Source: Enterobacter sp. 10-1 (GTDB lineage Bacteria; Pseudomonadota; Gammaproteobacteria; Enterobacterales; Enterobacteriaceae). From it: a stretch of DNA of 64,000 bases. Below the pieces are notes generated by a model that had not been told where the DNA came from, made no database searches, and saw only the letters and a list, made by a program, of their open reading frames with translations. The stretch spans positions 248,555 to 312,554 of the forward strand of contig NISF01000005.1 of the NCBI GenBank assembly GCA_002270295.1, in the 5' to 3' direction. The translations under genes were made by a program, and so were the position numbers. Shown piece by piece: positions 27,940-37,441 of the stretch (its first letter is position 1; each line of letters opens with the position of its first letter).

Positions 27940-29617
27940 ACTGCGGATACGGTACCCAGCTTCCGCCATTCAGCTGTACATAAGGTTTGCCCTGATACTG
28001 AATGACGATGGCGTTGGCGTTCTCCGATACCGCGGCGCTCTGCGGCAGGTTGGCGGTGTACTGCGGCCAGTTCACGCTATCCTGGGTAAACATCTTGCCA
28101 TCAATGGCGCGAACCACCAGTTCAGAGACCGCCAGATAGCTGCTCGGCTGGTCGATAACCAGCGGCGCGCCCTGGCGCGGCGCCTTCATGCCGAAGAACT
28201 TCACCGCTGCCGGAACGTTAGTGATCGACGGGCTTGGGATATCGCGCAGGCCGGAGACCTGCATTTTATCGCCCTTCAGCGCCCCGCCGTGCTCCGGTAC
28301 GACGACCACCATAACCTTGCGGCCTGACTTCTCCAGCCCGGTAAAGAAGCTGTCCAGTTCGTCAAAGAGTTTCTGCGCCCGCACCTTGTAATCAGCCGTT
28401 TTGCTCTGACCAGGGAAGTGGTTGCCATCGTGGAGCGGCAGGATGTTGTAGAAGGTCGCGGTGCGCGCATCGCCCTGTTTATTTTCCGTTTCCAGCCAGC
28501 GGTTGAGGGTCGCCAGATCGTCATAAACCGGCGAGCCGTCGAAGGCCTGCAGGCTGACCGGCAGACCTTTTTGGTCCATCAGCGGGCTCTGCATGCCGCC
28601 CAGGCTGCGCACCTCTTTCAGGAAGTCGCCAAACAGGCCGTTGTGGCCGAGCATCAGCTGCTGTTTGAAGCCGAGCTTCTCCAGGTTTTCAAACAGGTAG
28701 CATTCGCTGCCTGACGGCTGATACAGATTGGCATGCGACAGCTGGCCGCAGCTGGCACGGAGCAGGCGAACCGCCGCCGGGCCGCTGTAGGAGGTCGCCG
28801 AGTTAAAGTTTTTGAACACGATATCAAAGTGCTTCCACAGCGGATGATCCATCAGCCCGGCGGCTTCAATATCGGACCATGACAGGGAGCAGATATTAAT
28901 CACCAGCAGATCAAACGGCTGGGCATCCGCCGGCAGCTGCTGCGGGAACGGCGTTTTGCGCTTCTGCTCCGAGGCATAGAACGCATTCAGCCAGTTGGTG
29001 AGGTTGGCGGAAGTGGGCGCTTCGGTCTGGGCCGGAATATCGCCGCTAGCGGCAGCGGTGCCCGCCGCCGTTCCTCCGGCGTTGGTGGCGGCGATGACCG
29101 CAGTGGTTGCCGCCGCCGTCGTCGGCTGGCCGGCAGGCCACAGGGTGAAGGACGGGAGCAGCGGGCTGACGGCGAGCCACACCATCATCGCCGAGACCAA
29201 CACCGTGACGCGCAGCCACTGGCTGATAAACAGCCACAGTACCAGCAGCACAAAGAAGGCGCCGACCATATTCCAGTTAATAAAGCGGGTCACCAGGTCC
29301 AGGATATAATCCGCGCTAAAGCCGGCAAGCTGGGAGCCCTGGCTGAAAATACTCTCCGGGCCGGGCAGCCAGGTATCGTGCCAGAACAGCGCAATGCCGA
29401 CGGGAATAGCGATCCAGTGGCGCAGGCGGTGCAGCTTATATTTCGGCAGCGGTACCAGTAAAAAGGCGAGAAACACCAGGTTAAGCAGCGGGTGAAAATT
29501 AAGATATCCCGCCCATAGCAGAGCAAACTTCACCAGAAAGTAGAAATTCCACCCGGCAAGGCCGCGCCAGTATTGCCAGAGCGGAAGCGGCGTTGCGGTA
29601 GTTTTTGGATTGGTCAT
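27938..29617 (-). CDS. bcsG: cellulose phosphoethanolamine transferase BcsG
   Basis: The 559-residue protein has four or five N-terminal membrane helices (to about residue 150), an Ala/Thr-rich linker (165-195) and a periplasmic alkaline-phosphatase-fold domain. The zinc and catalytic residues known from E. coli sit at identical numbers: Cys243 (NICSLSW), Ser278 (TSYSGPA, nucleophile), Glu442 and His443 ([10 protein letters not shown]). It transfers phosphoethanolamine from phosphatidylethanolamine to glucose residues of nascent cellulose, which strengthens the matrix. The start overlaps bcsF by four bases. It is the last gene of bcsEFG. Confidence 0.97.
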   Translation of the reverse strand: MTNPKTTATPLPLWQYWRGLAGWNFYFLVKFALLWAGYLNFHPLLNLVFLAFLLVPLPKYKLHRLRHWIAIPVGIALFWHDTWLPGPESIFSQGSQLAGFSADYILDLVTRFINWNMVGAFFVLLVLWLFISQWLRVTVLVSAMMVWLAVSPLLPSFTLWPAGQPTTAAATTAVIAATNAGGTAAGTAAASGDIPAQTEAPTSANLTNWLNAFYASEQKRKTPFPQQLPADAQPFDLLVINICSLSWSDIEAAGLMDHPLWKHFDIVFKNFNSATSYSGPAAVRLLRASCGQLSHANLYQPSGSECYLFENLEKLGFKQQLMLGHNGLFGDFLKEVRSLGGMQSPLMDQKGLPVSLQAFDGSPVYDDLATLNRWLETENKQGDARTATFYNILPLHDGNHFPGQSKTADYKVRAQKLFDELDSFFTGLEKSGRKVMVVVVPEHGGALKGDKMQVSGLRDIPSPSITNVPAAVKFFGMKAPRQGAPLVIDQPSSYLAVSELVVRAIDGKMFTQDSVNWPQYTANLPQSAAVSENANAIVIQYQGKPYVQLNGGSWVPYPQ

Positions 29618-29811
29618 TTATTCACTTTGCCTTGCTTAGCCGTCGCTTCCCGGCGCAGTACGCCAGCCGGTTTAACATAACGGGGTTTAAAGAACATCAA
29701 TCGTAAGGTGGTGCGGATACGGCGCTGGTAGTGGCGCGTAAGGTAGCCCAACGGGAAAAACAGCAGCGCGCAGAGCACCACCAGCTGAATAATATCGCTG
29801 AGAGACATCAT
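29614..29811 (-). CDS. bcsF: BcsF, small membrane protein of the cellulose complex
   Basis: The 65-residue protein has one hydrophobic helix ([19 protein letters not shown]) followed by a basic cytoplasmic tail with [15 protein letters not shown], nearly the same as E. coli BcsF (63 residues). In E. coli it recruits BcsE to the membrane and links it to BcsG. Four-base overlaps with bcsE upstream (ATGATG/TGA) and bcsG downstream show tight translational coupling. Confidence 0.95.
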   Translation of the reverse strand: MMSLSDIIQLVVLCALLFFPLGYLTRHYQRRIRTTLRLMFFKPRYVKPAGVLRREATAKQGKVNK

Positions 29812-31364
29812 GACTTTTGCTCCCCGTCGCCAGACAGCCGGTGCGGCTCAGGTATCCGGCGCCAGCTGCGTCCGTCGTGGGCGGCATTGATAGTCTCGTT
29901 TTTGCCTACCGTAATGGGCAGCGGCGTGTTCCACTTATCCGCAGCGATGCCGCGCATCAGCAAAATTTCAGCCGTAATTTGCTTATCTTCGAACCAAATC
30001 ATGCGGTTAGAGAAAATGTCGCCGGTAGGAAGCGGGAAAATATGGTTTAACGCGGTATCCAGATCGTTCACGCGGCAAAATGACAGAAACAGCACCAGCC
30101 GGTTGTTGCCGATGGTCATGATATCGCCCATGCGGTTGGGCTTGCAGAGCGTTAGCGCCTGCTCAACGCGCAGGCCCGGCGCCGGACGTAGCGCGACCAT
30201 GACGCCTTTGCTGTCCGCAGGCAGCATGGTGTTGGCCATGATGTTATACACCGCGGAACAAAAGTCATCCCATCGCTGATAGCCGCGCAGTTTTAGCGGC
30301 TGGCTCCAGGCGATAAGGGTGGCGAAATCTTCCGGAATATGGCGGCTAAACTTCTGTTTCTGAACGCTTTCAATTAGCGTCAGGCAGCGAGAAAGCGGCG
30401 CGCCGCAGGGGATGACCATATTCGCGCCGCTGCTGAGCAGCAGTCGTTCATCGGTGGCGCGCAGGCTGGGAGTCTGTTCGCGGACAATGATTTTTAATGC
30501 ACTCCCGCGCTGGCGGCGCAGGGTATGAATATAGCGCCCCAGCTGCTCTATCTGTACATTTTGGGTTACGCTGAACAGCACCGTTGCCGCCTGTGCCGTT
30601 CTGGCGGCGTTAAACACGGCGTCGTTGGTATCAAACAGCGTCCAGTATTCCGACAGCGCCGGGGCGCCTTCGAGGACGCGTAAATTGCTTAATACGGCCT
30701 TTTCGTCGCTGCGCGGCTGAACGATCGTTTCTTCGTCCTGCGCCAGTCGCCATCCGGCTTCGTCTTGTAAAACAACCAGCTGTTGCTGCGCGCTCATTCC
30801 TTTTTCACTGCCCCACCAGGCTATATCAAACAGGAAACTATCGCCCTCATAGCGGATACTGGCGAGACCGGAAAGAGAACGATACTGGTATAATAACGGT
30901 GAAAGCTGCTTATCATTATTGTTACCAGAATTAAGTACTAATAAAGAGCAGTTGTGGTATTTGGTCCACCGCGATGACTTTTCCACCCAATTGCATAATT
31001 GTGCACTTTTTATATTTTGCCAGGCATTTTCAGCGCATAGCAGAATAAATAGATAATTGCCAGGTTCAAGCGAGCAGAGTATATCACGGTGCATTTCTTC
31101 TAACCCTTCCGTCAGGTTCGGTAGGGTAAATAACACAATTTTTTCCGGGCCGCTGTTATTATCTAATGAAATGATTTTACTCGGGTTCTCACCCATTACG
31201 ATCGCTGAAACCTTGCCATCTTTAGCCTGCGCGGCCAGCGTATGGTTGAGCAGACTGACCGCATCAACATAGCGGTCAACGTTGAGCCACCATACCCCGC
31301 CAACGGGCATATGGCTAACCTCGTCCCATAATGACGAAATACCCAAAGTATATACGATATCCAC
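29808..31364 (-). CDS. bcsE: BcsE, c-di-GMP-binding regulator of cellulose production
   Basis: The 518-residue cytosolic protein aligns along its length with E. coli BcsE (523 residues). The GIL (GGDEF I-site-like) domain in the C-terminal half carries RMGD in [13 protein letters not shown], the RxGD c-di-GMP site; [18 protein letters not shown] and [10 protein letters not shown] are conserved neighbours. It binds BcsR-BcsQ and BcsF and boosts synthase activity. The start codon is GTG at 31362-31364, preceded by GAGGGA. It is transcribed away from bcsRQABZC from a shared 167-bp intergenic region. Confidence 0.96.
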   Translation of the reverse strand: MDIVYTLGISSLWDEVSHMPVGGVWWLNVDRYVDAVSLLNHTLAAQAKDGKVSAIVMGENPSKIISLDNNSGPEKIVLFTLPNLTEGLEEMHRDILCSLEPGNYLFILLCAENAWQNIKSAQLCNWVEKSSRWTKYHNCSLLVLNSGNNNDKQLSPLLYQYRSLSGLASIRYEGDSFLFDIAWWGSEKGMSAQQQLVVLQDEAGWRLAQDEETIVQPRSDEKAVLSNLRVLEGAPALSEYWTLFDTNDAVFNAARTAQAATVLFSVTQNVQIEQLGRYIHTLRRQRGSALKIIVREQTPSLRATDERLLLSSGANMVIPCGAPLSRCLTLIESVQKQKFSRHIPEDFATLIAWSQPLKLRGYQRWDDFCSAVYNIMANTMLPADSKGVMVALRPAPGLRVEQALTLCKPNRMGDIMTIGNNRLVLFLSFCRVNDLDTALNHIFPLPTGDIFSNRMIWFEDKQITAEILLMRGIAADKWNTPLPITVGKNETINAAHDGRSWRRIPEPHRLSGDGEQKS

Positions 31365-31531
31365 GACGTCCCTCGCGAGCCCTGATTTACACTGAATTAG
31401 TTTACTAGCGAAAGCGGCAGAGTAAACCTAACATTGAAATTAAAGAGCATCAGTCTTAGCATATAGGGCCATTTAAGAATGGCCTTGTACACTTCAGTTA
31501 TTATTTATGTGTTGTTTGAATGGACAGAGAA
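31365..31531. promoter_or_regulatory. divergent promoter region bcsE/bcsR
   Basis: This AT-rich stretch must carry promoters for both bcsEFG and bcsRQABZC. A perfect 7-bp stem-loop, GGCCATT-TAAG-AATGGCC (31467-31484), lies about 48 bases before bcsR and could be part of its leader. I could not assign -35/-10 boxes with confidence. Confidence 0.6.
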
Positions 31532-31720
31532 ATGTCAGGAAAAGAGCCTGTAGTGCCCTCAGATGCAACGCTGGGTTATACCTTTCAAAATGATTTCCTG
31601 GCATTAAGCCGGGCATTTTCTCTGCCTGAAATTGATTACCACGACATTTCCCGACGCGAGCAGCTAGCTGCGGCGCTGAAACGCTGGCCATTACTGGCAG
31701 AATTAGCAGAGAAAAAGTAA
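31532..31720 (+). CDS. bcsR: BcsR, small cellulose regulator
   Basis: The 62-residue protein equals E. coli BcsR (YhjR) in length when started at ATG 31532, and aligns without gaps (GYTFQNDFLALSRAFSLPEIDY; REQLAAALKRWPLLAE). An ATG four codons earlier (31520) is possible but has no ribosome site either. BcsR pairs with BcsQ as a cytosolic regulator of the synthase; in E. coli the BcsRQ complex joins BcsE and BcsA. It is the first gene of the second operon. Confidence 0.93.
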   Translation: MSGKEPVVPSDATLGYTFQNDFLALSRAFSLPEIDYHDISRREQLAAALKRWPLLAELAEKK

Positions 31721-31738
31721 CAAGTAAGGACGCCGTCG

Positions 31739-32473
31739 ATGGCTATTCTTGGATTACAGGGCATCCGTGGCGGCGTGGGCACAACGTCGATTGCCGCGTC
31801 GCTCGCCTGGGCGCTACAGCAGCTGGGTGAAACGGTTCTGGTGGTTGATGCCAGCCCGGATAATATGCTGCGCTTTTTTTTCAACGTCGATGCCGGCCAT
31901 CGCGAAGGGTGGGCGCGGTCCTTAATTGACGGCGGCGACTGGCGCGACGCCGGCATGCGCTATACCTCCCATATTGATATTTTACCCTTCGGTCAGCTGA
32001 CGCCGGGCGAAAGAGAGCATCTCGACAGGCTCTACCCGACGCTGGAGCCGCTGGCCGATATCGTGCAGCAGCTCAGCCAGCAGGGCGATCGTCGCTGGCT
32101 GCTGCTCGATTTACCCGCGGATTTTTCCCCGCTGACCCGCTCGCTGCTCGACGTCTGCAACCGTACGCTGGTGGTGGTGCACCCGGACGGCAACAGCCAT
32201 ATTCGCCTGCATCAGCAGGCGCTGGCGGCGAACCGCGATATTCTGATCAACGATCTGCGGGTTGGCAGCCAGCTGCAGGAAGATTTATATCAGCTCTGGC
32301 TGGAGAGCCAGCGGCGCATTCTGCCGATCGCCATTCATCGTGATGAGGCGATGGCGGAGTGCCTGGCGGCGAAGCAGCCGCTGGGTGAGTATCGGCAGGA
32401 CTCTCTGGCGGCGGAAGAGATCCTGACGCTTGCCAACTGGTGCCTGCTGCACTACTCCGGCAAGGGGGCGTAA
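31739..32473 (+). CDS. bcsQ: BcsQ, MinD-like ATPase of the second cellulose operon
   Basis: The 244-residue protein resembles E. coli BcsQ (250 residues): MAILGLQGIRGGVGTTSIAA at the N-terminus, VVDASPDNMLR, IHRDEAMAECLAAKQPLGEY and the C-terminal LANWCLLHYSG. The P-loop reads RGGVGTTS, so both lysines of the KGGxxKT motif are replaced, as in E. coli. Codon 6 is TTA (Leu); E. coli K-12 has a stop at this codon that silences its operon, so this copy is intact. The stop overlaps the bcsA start by one base. Confidence 0.96.
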   Translation: MAILGLQGIRGGVGTTSIAASLAWALQQLGETVLVVDASPDNMLRFFFNVDAGHREGWARSLIDGGDWRDAGMRYTSHIDILPFGQLTPGEREHLDRLYPTLEPLADIVQQLSQQGDRRWLLLDLPADFSPLTRSLLDVCNRTLVVVHPDGNSHIRLHQQALAANRDILINDLRVGSQLQEDLYQLWLESQRRILPIAIHRDEAMAECLAAKQPLGEYRQDSLAAEEILTLANWCLLHYSGKGA

Positions 32474-35091
32474 TGATGCGCCTGAGCACGCTGCTGCTGG
32501 CTCCCCCGGTCGCCGAACGCCTGAGCGAACGCTACGGCGACTATCGCCAGCACGGCGCGTCGTGGCTCGCGGCGACGCTGGGCTGCCTGTGGGCGGCGCT
32601 GGCGTGGGCGCTGATGCCGCTGGAAACTCCGCGCTGGCAGGCGATCCTCGCCAGGCACGGCGACTATTTCCCGCATATTAATCCCCACCGGCCGCGGCCG
32701 CTCGATCCGCTCCGCTACCTGCTGCAATCCGTGTGGCTGCTGACGACCCGGGTGCCTGAGCCGGAGAAAAAGGTCAACTGGCGCTCCCTGGCGGCCCTCG
32801 AAGGCGTGCACGGCCGCTATGCGCAGTGGTTGGACACCTTCCCCGAACGGGTGAACACCCGCACCGGTCATCTGGATAAATACAAAGAGCTGGCGCACCT
32901 CAATCCTACGCTGCGCAAGGCGATCCTCAGCGTGGTGGTTTTTTTCTCGCTGATCCTCGCGCTACTCTGCATCACCCAGCCGTTTAACCCGATTTCGCAG
33001 TTTATCTTCCTGCTGCTGCTGTGGGGCGTGGCGCTGATGGTGCGGCGCATTCCGGGGCGCTTCTCGGCGCTGATGCTCATCGTGCTCTCGCTCACCGTCT
33101 CCTGCCGCTATATCTGGTGGCGCTATACCTCGACGCTGAACTGGGACGATCCCGTTAGCCTGGTGTGCGGGCTGGTGCTGCTGTTCGCCGAAACCTACGC
33201 CTGGCTGGTGCTGGTGCTGGGGTATTTCCAGGTGATATGGCCGCTCAACCGTCAGCCGGTGCCGCTGCCCAAAGATATGGCCGAGTGGCCGACGGTCGAT
33301 ATTTTCGTGCCCACCTATAACGAAGACCTGAACGTGGTGAAAAATACCATTTACGCTTCGCAGGGCATCGACTGGCCGAAAGATAAGCTGAATATCTGGA
33401 TCCTCGATGACGGCGGGCGCGAAGAGTTTCGCCAGTTCGCCAGGGACGTCGGGGTGCACTACATCGCCCGCGAGACGCACGAGCACGCGAAGGCCGGGAA
33501 CATCAACAATGCGCTGAAATATGCCAACGGCGAGTTCGTCTCCATTTTCGACTGCGACCACGTCCCGACGCGCTCTTTCCTGCAGATGACGATGGGCTGG
33601 TTCCTGAAAGAGAAAGAGCTGGCGATGATGCAGACGCCGCACCACTTTTTCTCGCCGGACCCGTTTGAACGCAACCTCGGGCGTTTTCGTAAAACCCCGA
33701 ACGAGGGCACCCTGTTTTATGGCCTCGTGCAGGACGGCAACGATATGTGGGACGCCACCTTCTTCTGCGGCTCCTGCGCGGTGATTCGCCGCGGGCCGCT
33801 CGATGAAATCGGCGGTATTGCCGTCGAAACGGTGACCGAAGATGCGCATACCTCCCTGCGCCTGCACCGCCGGGGCCATACTTCCGCCTATATGCGTATT
33901 CCGCAGGCCGCCGGGCTGGCGACCGAAAGCCTGTCGGCGCATATCGGCCAGCGTATCCGCTGGGCGCGCGGGATGGTGCAGATTTTCCGTCTCGACAACC
34001 CGCTGTTCGGTAAAGGGCTCAAGCTGGCGCAGCGGCTCTGCTACGTCAATGCGATGATGCACTTCCTGTCCGGCATTCCGCGGCTGATCTTCCTGACCGC
34101 GCCGCTGGCCTTTTTACTGCTGCACGCCTATATCATCTATGCTCCCGCGCTGATGATCGCGCTGTTTGTGTTGCCGCATATGATTCACGCCAGCCTGACT
34201 AACTCGAAGATTCAGGGTAAATATCGCCACTCTTTCTGGAGCGAAATCTACGAGACGGTGCTGGCCTGGTATATTGCGCCGCCGACCTTCGTCGCGCTGA
34301 TTAACCCGCATAAGGGCAAGTTCAACGTCACGGCGAAGGGCGGTCTGGTGGAGGACGAGTACGTCGACTGGGTTATCTCTCGTCCCTACATCTACCTCGT
34401 GCTGCTTAACCTGGTTGGCGTCGGGGTCGGCATCTGGCGCCACTTCTACGGTCCGGAAAACGAAATACTGACCGTTTGGGTCAGCATCGTCTGGGTGTTT
34501 TATAACCTGATTATTCTCGGCGGCGCGGTGGCGGTATCGGTAGAAAGTAAGCAGGTCCGCCGCTCGCACCGCGTGGAAATGAACATGCCGGCGGCGATTG
34601 CCCGCGAAGATGGCCACCTCTTCTCCTGCACCGTCCACGACTATTCTGACGGCGGGATCGGGATCAAAATTCACGGTAAAGCGCAGGTCCTGGAGGGACA
34701 GCAGGTCAATCTGCTGCTCAAACGCGGCCAGCAGGAGTACGTCTTCCCGACGCGGGTGGCGCGGGTGAACGATAGTGAAGTCGGCCTGCAGCTGCTGCCG
34801 CTGACCAATAAGCAGCATATCGATTTTGTGCAGTGTACGTTTGCCCGCGCTGATACGTGGGCGCTTTGGCAGGATAGCTTCCCGGAAGATAAACCGATGG
34901 AAAGCCTGCTGGATATCCTGAAACTGGGGTTCCGTGGATATCGTCACCTGGCGGAGTTCTCGCCGCCGTCGGTGAAGGTTATTTTCCGCTCGCTCACCCT
35001 GCTGGTTGCCTGGATAGTCTCGTTTATTCCCCGTCGTCCCGAACGCGCCGCGGCGATACTAACTTCGGAACCAGAAATGGCTCAACAATGA
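32473..35091 (+). CDS. bcsA: cellulose synthase catalytic subunit BcsA (second operon)
   Basis: With ATG 32473 the protein has 872 residues, exactly as in E. coli. It has an extended N-terminal region, GT2 motifs ILDDGG (about 310), DCDH (about 359), TED (about 455) and QRIRW (about 493), channel helices, and a PilZ domain with RRSHR (about 696) and DYSDGG (about 723) for cyclic di-GMP. It synthesises and translocates glucan with BcsB. Identity to E. coli is very high through the GT domain. The start is tied to the end of bcsQ (one-base overlap), with GGGGG just before. Longer starts inside bcsQ lack support. Confidence 0.97.
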   Translation: MMRLSTLLLAPPVAERLSERYGDYRQHGASWLAATLGCLWAALAWALMPLETPRWQAILARHGDYFPHINPHRPRPLDPLRYLLQSVWLLTTRVPEPEKKVNWRSLAALEGVHGRYAQWLDTFPERVNTRTGHLDKYKELAHLNPTLRKAILSVVVFFSLILALLCITQPFNPISQFIFLLLLWGVALMVRRIPGRFSALMLIVLSLTVSCRYIWWRYTSTLNWDDPVSLVCGLVLLFAETYAWLVLVLGYFQVIWPLNRQPVPLPKDMAEWPTVDIFVPTYNEDLNVVKNTIYASQGIDWPKDKLNIWILDDGGREEFRQFARDVGVHYIARETHEHAKAGNINNALKYANGEFVSIFDCDHVPTRSFLQMTMGWFLKEKELAMMQTPHHFFSPDPFERNLGRFRKTPNEGTLFYGLVQDGNDMWDATFFCGSCAVIRRGPLDEIGGIAVETVTEDAHTSLRLHRRGHTSAYMRIPQAAGLATESLSAHIGQRIRWARGMVQIFRLDNPLFGKGLKLAQRLCYVNAMMHFLSGIPRLIFLTAPLAFLLLHAYIIYAPALMIALFVLPHMIHASLTNSKIQGKYRHSFWSEIYETVLAWYIAPPTFVALINPHKGKFNVTAKGGLVEDEYVDWVISRPYIYLVLLNLVGVGVGIWRHFYGPENEILTVWVSIVWVFYNLIILGGAVAVSVESKQVRRSHRVEMNMPAAIAREDGHLFSCTVHDYSDGGIGIKIHGKAQVLEGQQVNLLLKRGQQEYVFPTRVARVNDSEVGLQLLPLTNKQHIDFVQCTFARADTWALWQDSFPEDKPMESLLDILKLGFRGYRHLAEFSPPSVKVIFRSLTLLVAWIVSFIPRRPERAAAILTSEPEMAQQ

Positions 35092-35101
35092 TGATAATGC
35101 G

Positions 35102-37435
35102 ATGAAAAGAAAACTCTCCTTGATTTGTGCAGTGGCGGTGGGAATGGCTGGCTGGTACCCCTTCGCGTCTTATCCGGAACCTACGGCGGCGCCGACCGCC
35201 GCCGTGACTCTCCCTACCCCGGAGCCCACCCTCGCGGAAGGTCAGCCAACGGCGACCGTCGTTGACCCGGCCGCGCCGGTGGTGGTGGCGGAAAATATCC
35301 CGACCCGCGACGTCAAGCTGAGCTTTGCCAAAATCGCTCCGGCGCCGGGCAGCATGGTACTGCGCGGCGCGCGTCCCGATGGCTCGGTAGAGTTTGGTAT
35401 GCGTAGCGACGAGGTGGTGGCAAAAGCGCTGCTCAATCTCGACTATACGCCGTCGCCGTCGCTGCTGCCGGTACAGTCGCAGCTGAAGGTCTACCTCAAC
35501 GATGAGCTGATGGGCGTCCTGCCGGTCACTAAAGAGCAGTTGGGTAAAAAGGTCCACGCGCAGATCCCCATCGATCCGCTGTATATCACCGACTTTAACC
35601 GCGTTCGTCTGGAGTTTGTCGGCCATTATCGCGACGTTTGTGAGAACCCGGCCAGCAGCACGCTGTGGCTGGACGTCGGGCGCGACAGCAACCTGGACCT
35701 GACCTATCAGTCGCTGAAGGTCCGCAACGATCTGTCCCATTTCCCGGTGCCATTCTACGACTCCCGGGATAACCGCCCGCTGACTTTACCGATGGTTTTC
35801 GCCTCAGCGCCGGACGCCCGGCAGCAGCAGGCGGCGGCGATTGTCGCCTCCTGGTTTGGCAGCAAGGCCGGCTGGCGCGGCCAGCAGTTCCCGGTCTATT
35901 TCAACGATCTGCCGGATCGCAATGCCATCGTTTTTGCCACCAACGACAGACGCCCGGATTTCCTGCGCGAGCGCCCGCCGGTTAACGCGCCGACTATCGA
36001 AATGATTGACCATCCGGACACCCCGTACGTCAAGCTGCTGGTGGTGCTGGGCCGTGACGATAAAGATCTGCTGCTGGCGGCGAAGGGCATTGCGCAGGGC
36101 AATATCCTGTTCCGCGGCAGCAGCGTGGTGGTGGACGACGTTAAGCAGCTGCAGGCGCGTAAACCTTACGATGCGCCAAACTGGGTGCGGACCGACCGCG
36201 CGGTGACCTTTGCTGAACTGAAAACCTACGAACAGCAGCTGCAGTCCAGCGGGCTGGTGCCAGACTCGATTAACGTGGCGCTCAACCTGCCGCCGGATCT
36301 CTATCTGCTGCGCGCCAACGGCATCGATATGGATCTGAAATATCGCTACACCATGCCGCCTGTCAAAGATAGCTCGCGCATGGATATCAGCCTGAATGAC
36401 CAGTTCCTGCAGTCGTTCAGCCTCAACAGCTCTCAGGACGTCAACAAGCTGCTACTCCGCCTGCCGGTGCTGCAGGGGCTGCTGGACGGTAACACCGCGG
36501 TGACTATCCCGGCGCTGCGCCTGGGGGCCATGAACCAGCTGCGCTTTGATTTCCAGTACATGAACCCGATGCCGGGTGGCTCAATTGATAACTGTATTAC
36601 CTTCCAGCCGGTACAGAACCACGTGGTGATTGGCGACGATTCGACGATTGATTTCTCGAAGTATTACCACTTTATCACCATGCCGGACCTGCGGGTCTTT
36701 GCCAACTCGGGCTTCCCGTACAGCCGGATGGCCGACCTCGCCGAAACCCTGGTGGTGGTGCCGAAAACGCCGACCCCAGGGCAGGTCGCAACGCTGCTGG
36801 AATCCGTCGGCGGCATCAGCGCCCAGACCGGCCTGGCGGCGATTAATATCCAGCTAACCGATGACGGGAGCCAGATTAAGGGCAAAGACGCCGACCTGCT
36901 GCTGATCGGCTCAATTCCGCCTGCGCTGAAGGACGATACGCAGATTAGCCTGCTGGTTGAGGCGACGAAAAGCTGGGTGAAAATGCCGATGCGCCACTAC
37001 GAGCTGCCGAGCATTTATCCTGACGATGAAGCCCGGACGCCGAATACGCGTGCGGACATCACCTCTTCCGGCCCGATGGCGGCCATTATTGGCTTCCAGT
37101 CGCCGTATCACGACCAGCGTAGCGTCGTGGCGCTGCTGGCGGACAGCGCGCGCGGCAACGAACTGCTCAATGACGCGCTGAACGACAGCGGGAAACGAGC
37201 GGCGATGTTTGGTTCGGCGGTGGTCGTTCGTGAATCCGGCGTCAACAGCCTGCGGGTGGGCGATGTCTATTATGTCGGGCATCTGCCGTGGTTTGAGCGC
37301 ATCTGGTTTGCGCTCTCCAACCATCCGGTGCTGCTGGCTATTCTGGCGGCGGTCAGCATCGTGCTGCTGGCGTGGGTACTGTGGCGCATGCTGCGTATCG
37401 TCAGCCGTCGTCGCCTGCACCTGGATGATGAGTAG
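35102..37435 (+). CDS. bcsB: cellulose synthase periplasmic subunit BcsB (second operon)
   Basis: The 777-residue protein (E. coli BcsB 779) has a signal-like N-terminus (MKRKLSLICAVAVGMAGW), a Pro/Thr/Ala-rich linker, the two carbohydrate-binding/flavodoxin-like repeats (VRNDLSHFPVPFYDSRDN; SKYYHFITMPDLRVFANSGF) and a C-terminal membrane helix (VLLAILAAVSIVLLAWVLW) followed by basic residues. It anchors to BcsA and passes the glucan through the periplasm. In E. coli several copies form a half-ring. It begins ten bases after bcsA and is followed directly by bcsZ. Confidence 0.96.
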   Translation: MKRKLSLICAVAVGMAGWYPFASYPEPTAAPTAAVTLPTPEPTLAEGQPTATVVDPAAPVVVAENIPTRDVKLSFAKIAPAPGSMVLRGARPDGSVEFGMRSDEVVAKALLNLDYTPSPSLLPVQSQLKVYLNDELMGVLPVTKEQLGKKVHAQIPIDPLYITDFNRVRLEFVGHYRDVCENPASSTLWLDVGRDSNLDLTYQSLKVRNDLSHFPVPFYDSRDNRPLTLPMVFASAPDARQQQAAAIVASWFGSKAGWRGQQFPVYFNDLPDRNAIVFATNDRRPDFLRERPPVNAPTIEMIDHPDTPYVKLLVVLGRDDKDLLLAAKGIAQGNILFRGSSVVVDDVKQLQARKPYDAPNWVRTDRAVTFAELKTYEQQLQSSGLVPDSINVALNLPPDLYLLRANGIDMDLKYRYTMPPVKDSSRMDISLNDQFLQSFSLNSSQDVNKLLLRLPVLQGLLDGNTAVTIPALRLGAMNQLRFDFQYMNPMPGGSIDNCITFQPVQNHVVIGDDSTIDFSKYYHFITMPDLRVFANSGFPYSRMADLAETLVVVPKTPTPGQVATLLESVGGISAQTGLAAINIQLTDDGSQIKGKDADLLLIGSIPPALKDDTQISLLVEATKSWVKMPMRHYELPSIYPDDEARTPNTRADITSSGPMAAIIGFQSPYHDQRSVVALLADSARGNELLNDALNDSGKRAAMFGSAVVVRESGVNSLRVGDVYYVGHLPWFERIWFALSNHPVLLAILAAVSIVLLAWVLWRMLRIVSRRRLHLDDE

Positions 37436-37441
37436 ACCATG

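Noticed and set aside
32962-34062. 366-codon minus-strand open frame inside bcsA of the second operon
   Set aside because: It lies opposite the conserved glycosyltransferase core. The His/Arg/Gln-rich product shows no motif and no ribosome site; high GC explains the lack of stops.
17838-34947. Possible recent tandem duplication of a bcs operon
   Set aside because: The two BcsA, BcsB, BcsC, BcsZ and BcsQ pairs differ strongly in length and sequence and the gene order differs, so this is not a recent duplication.
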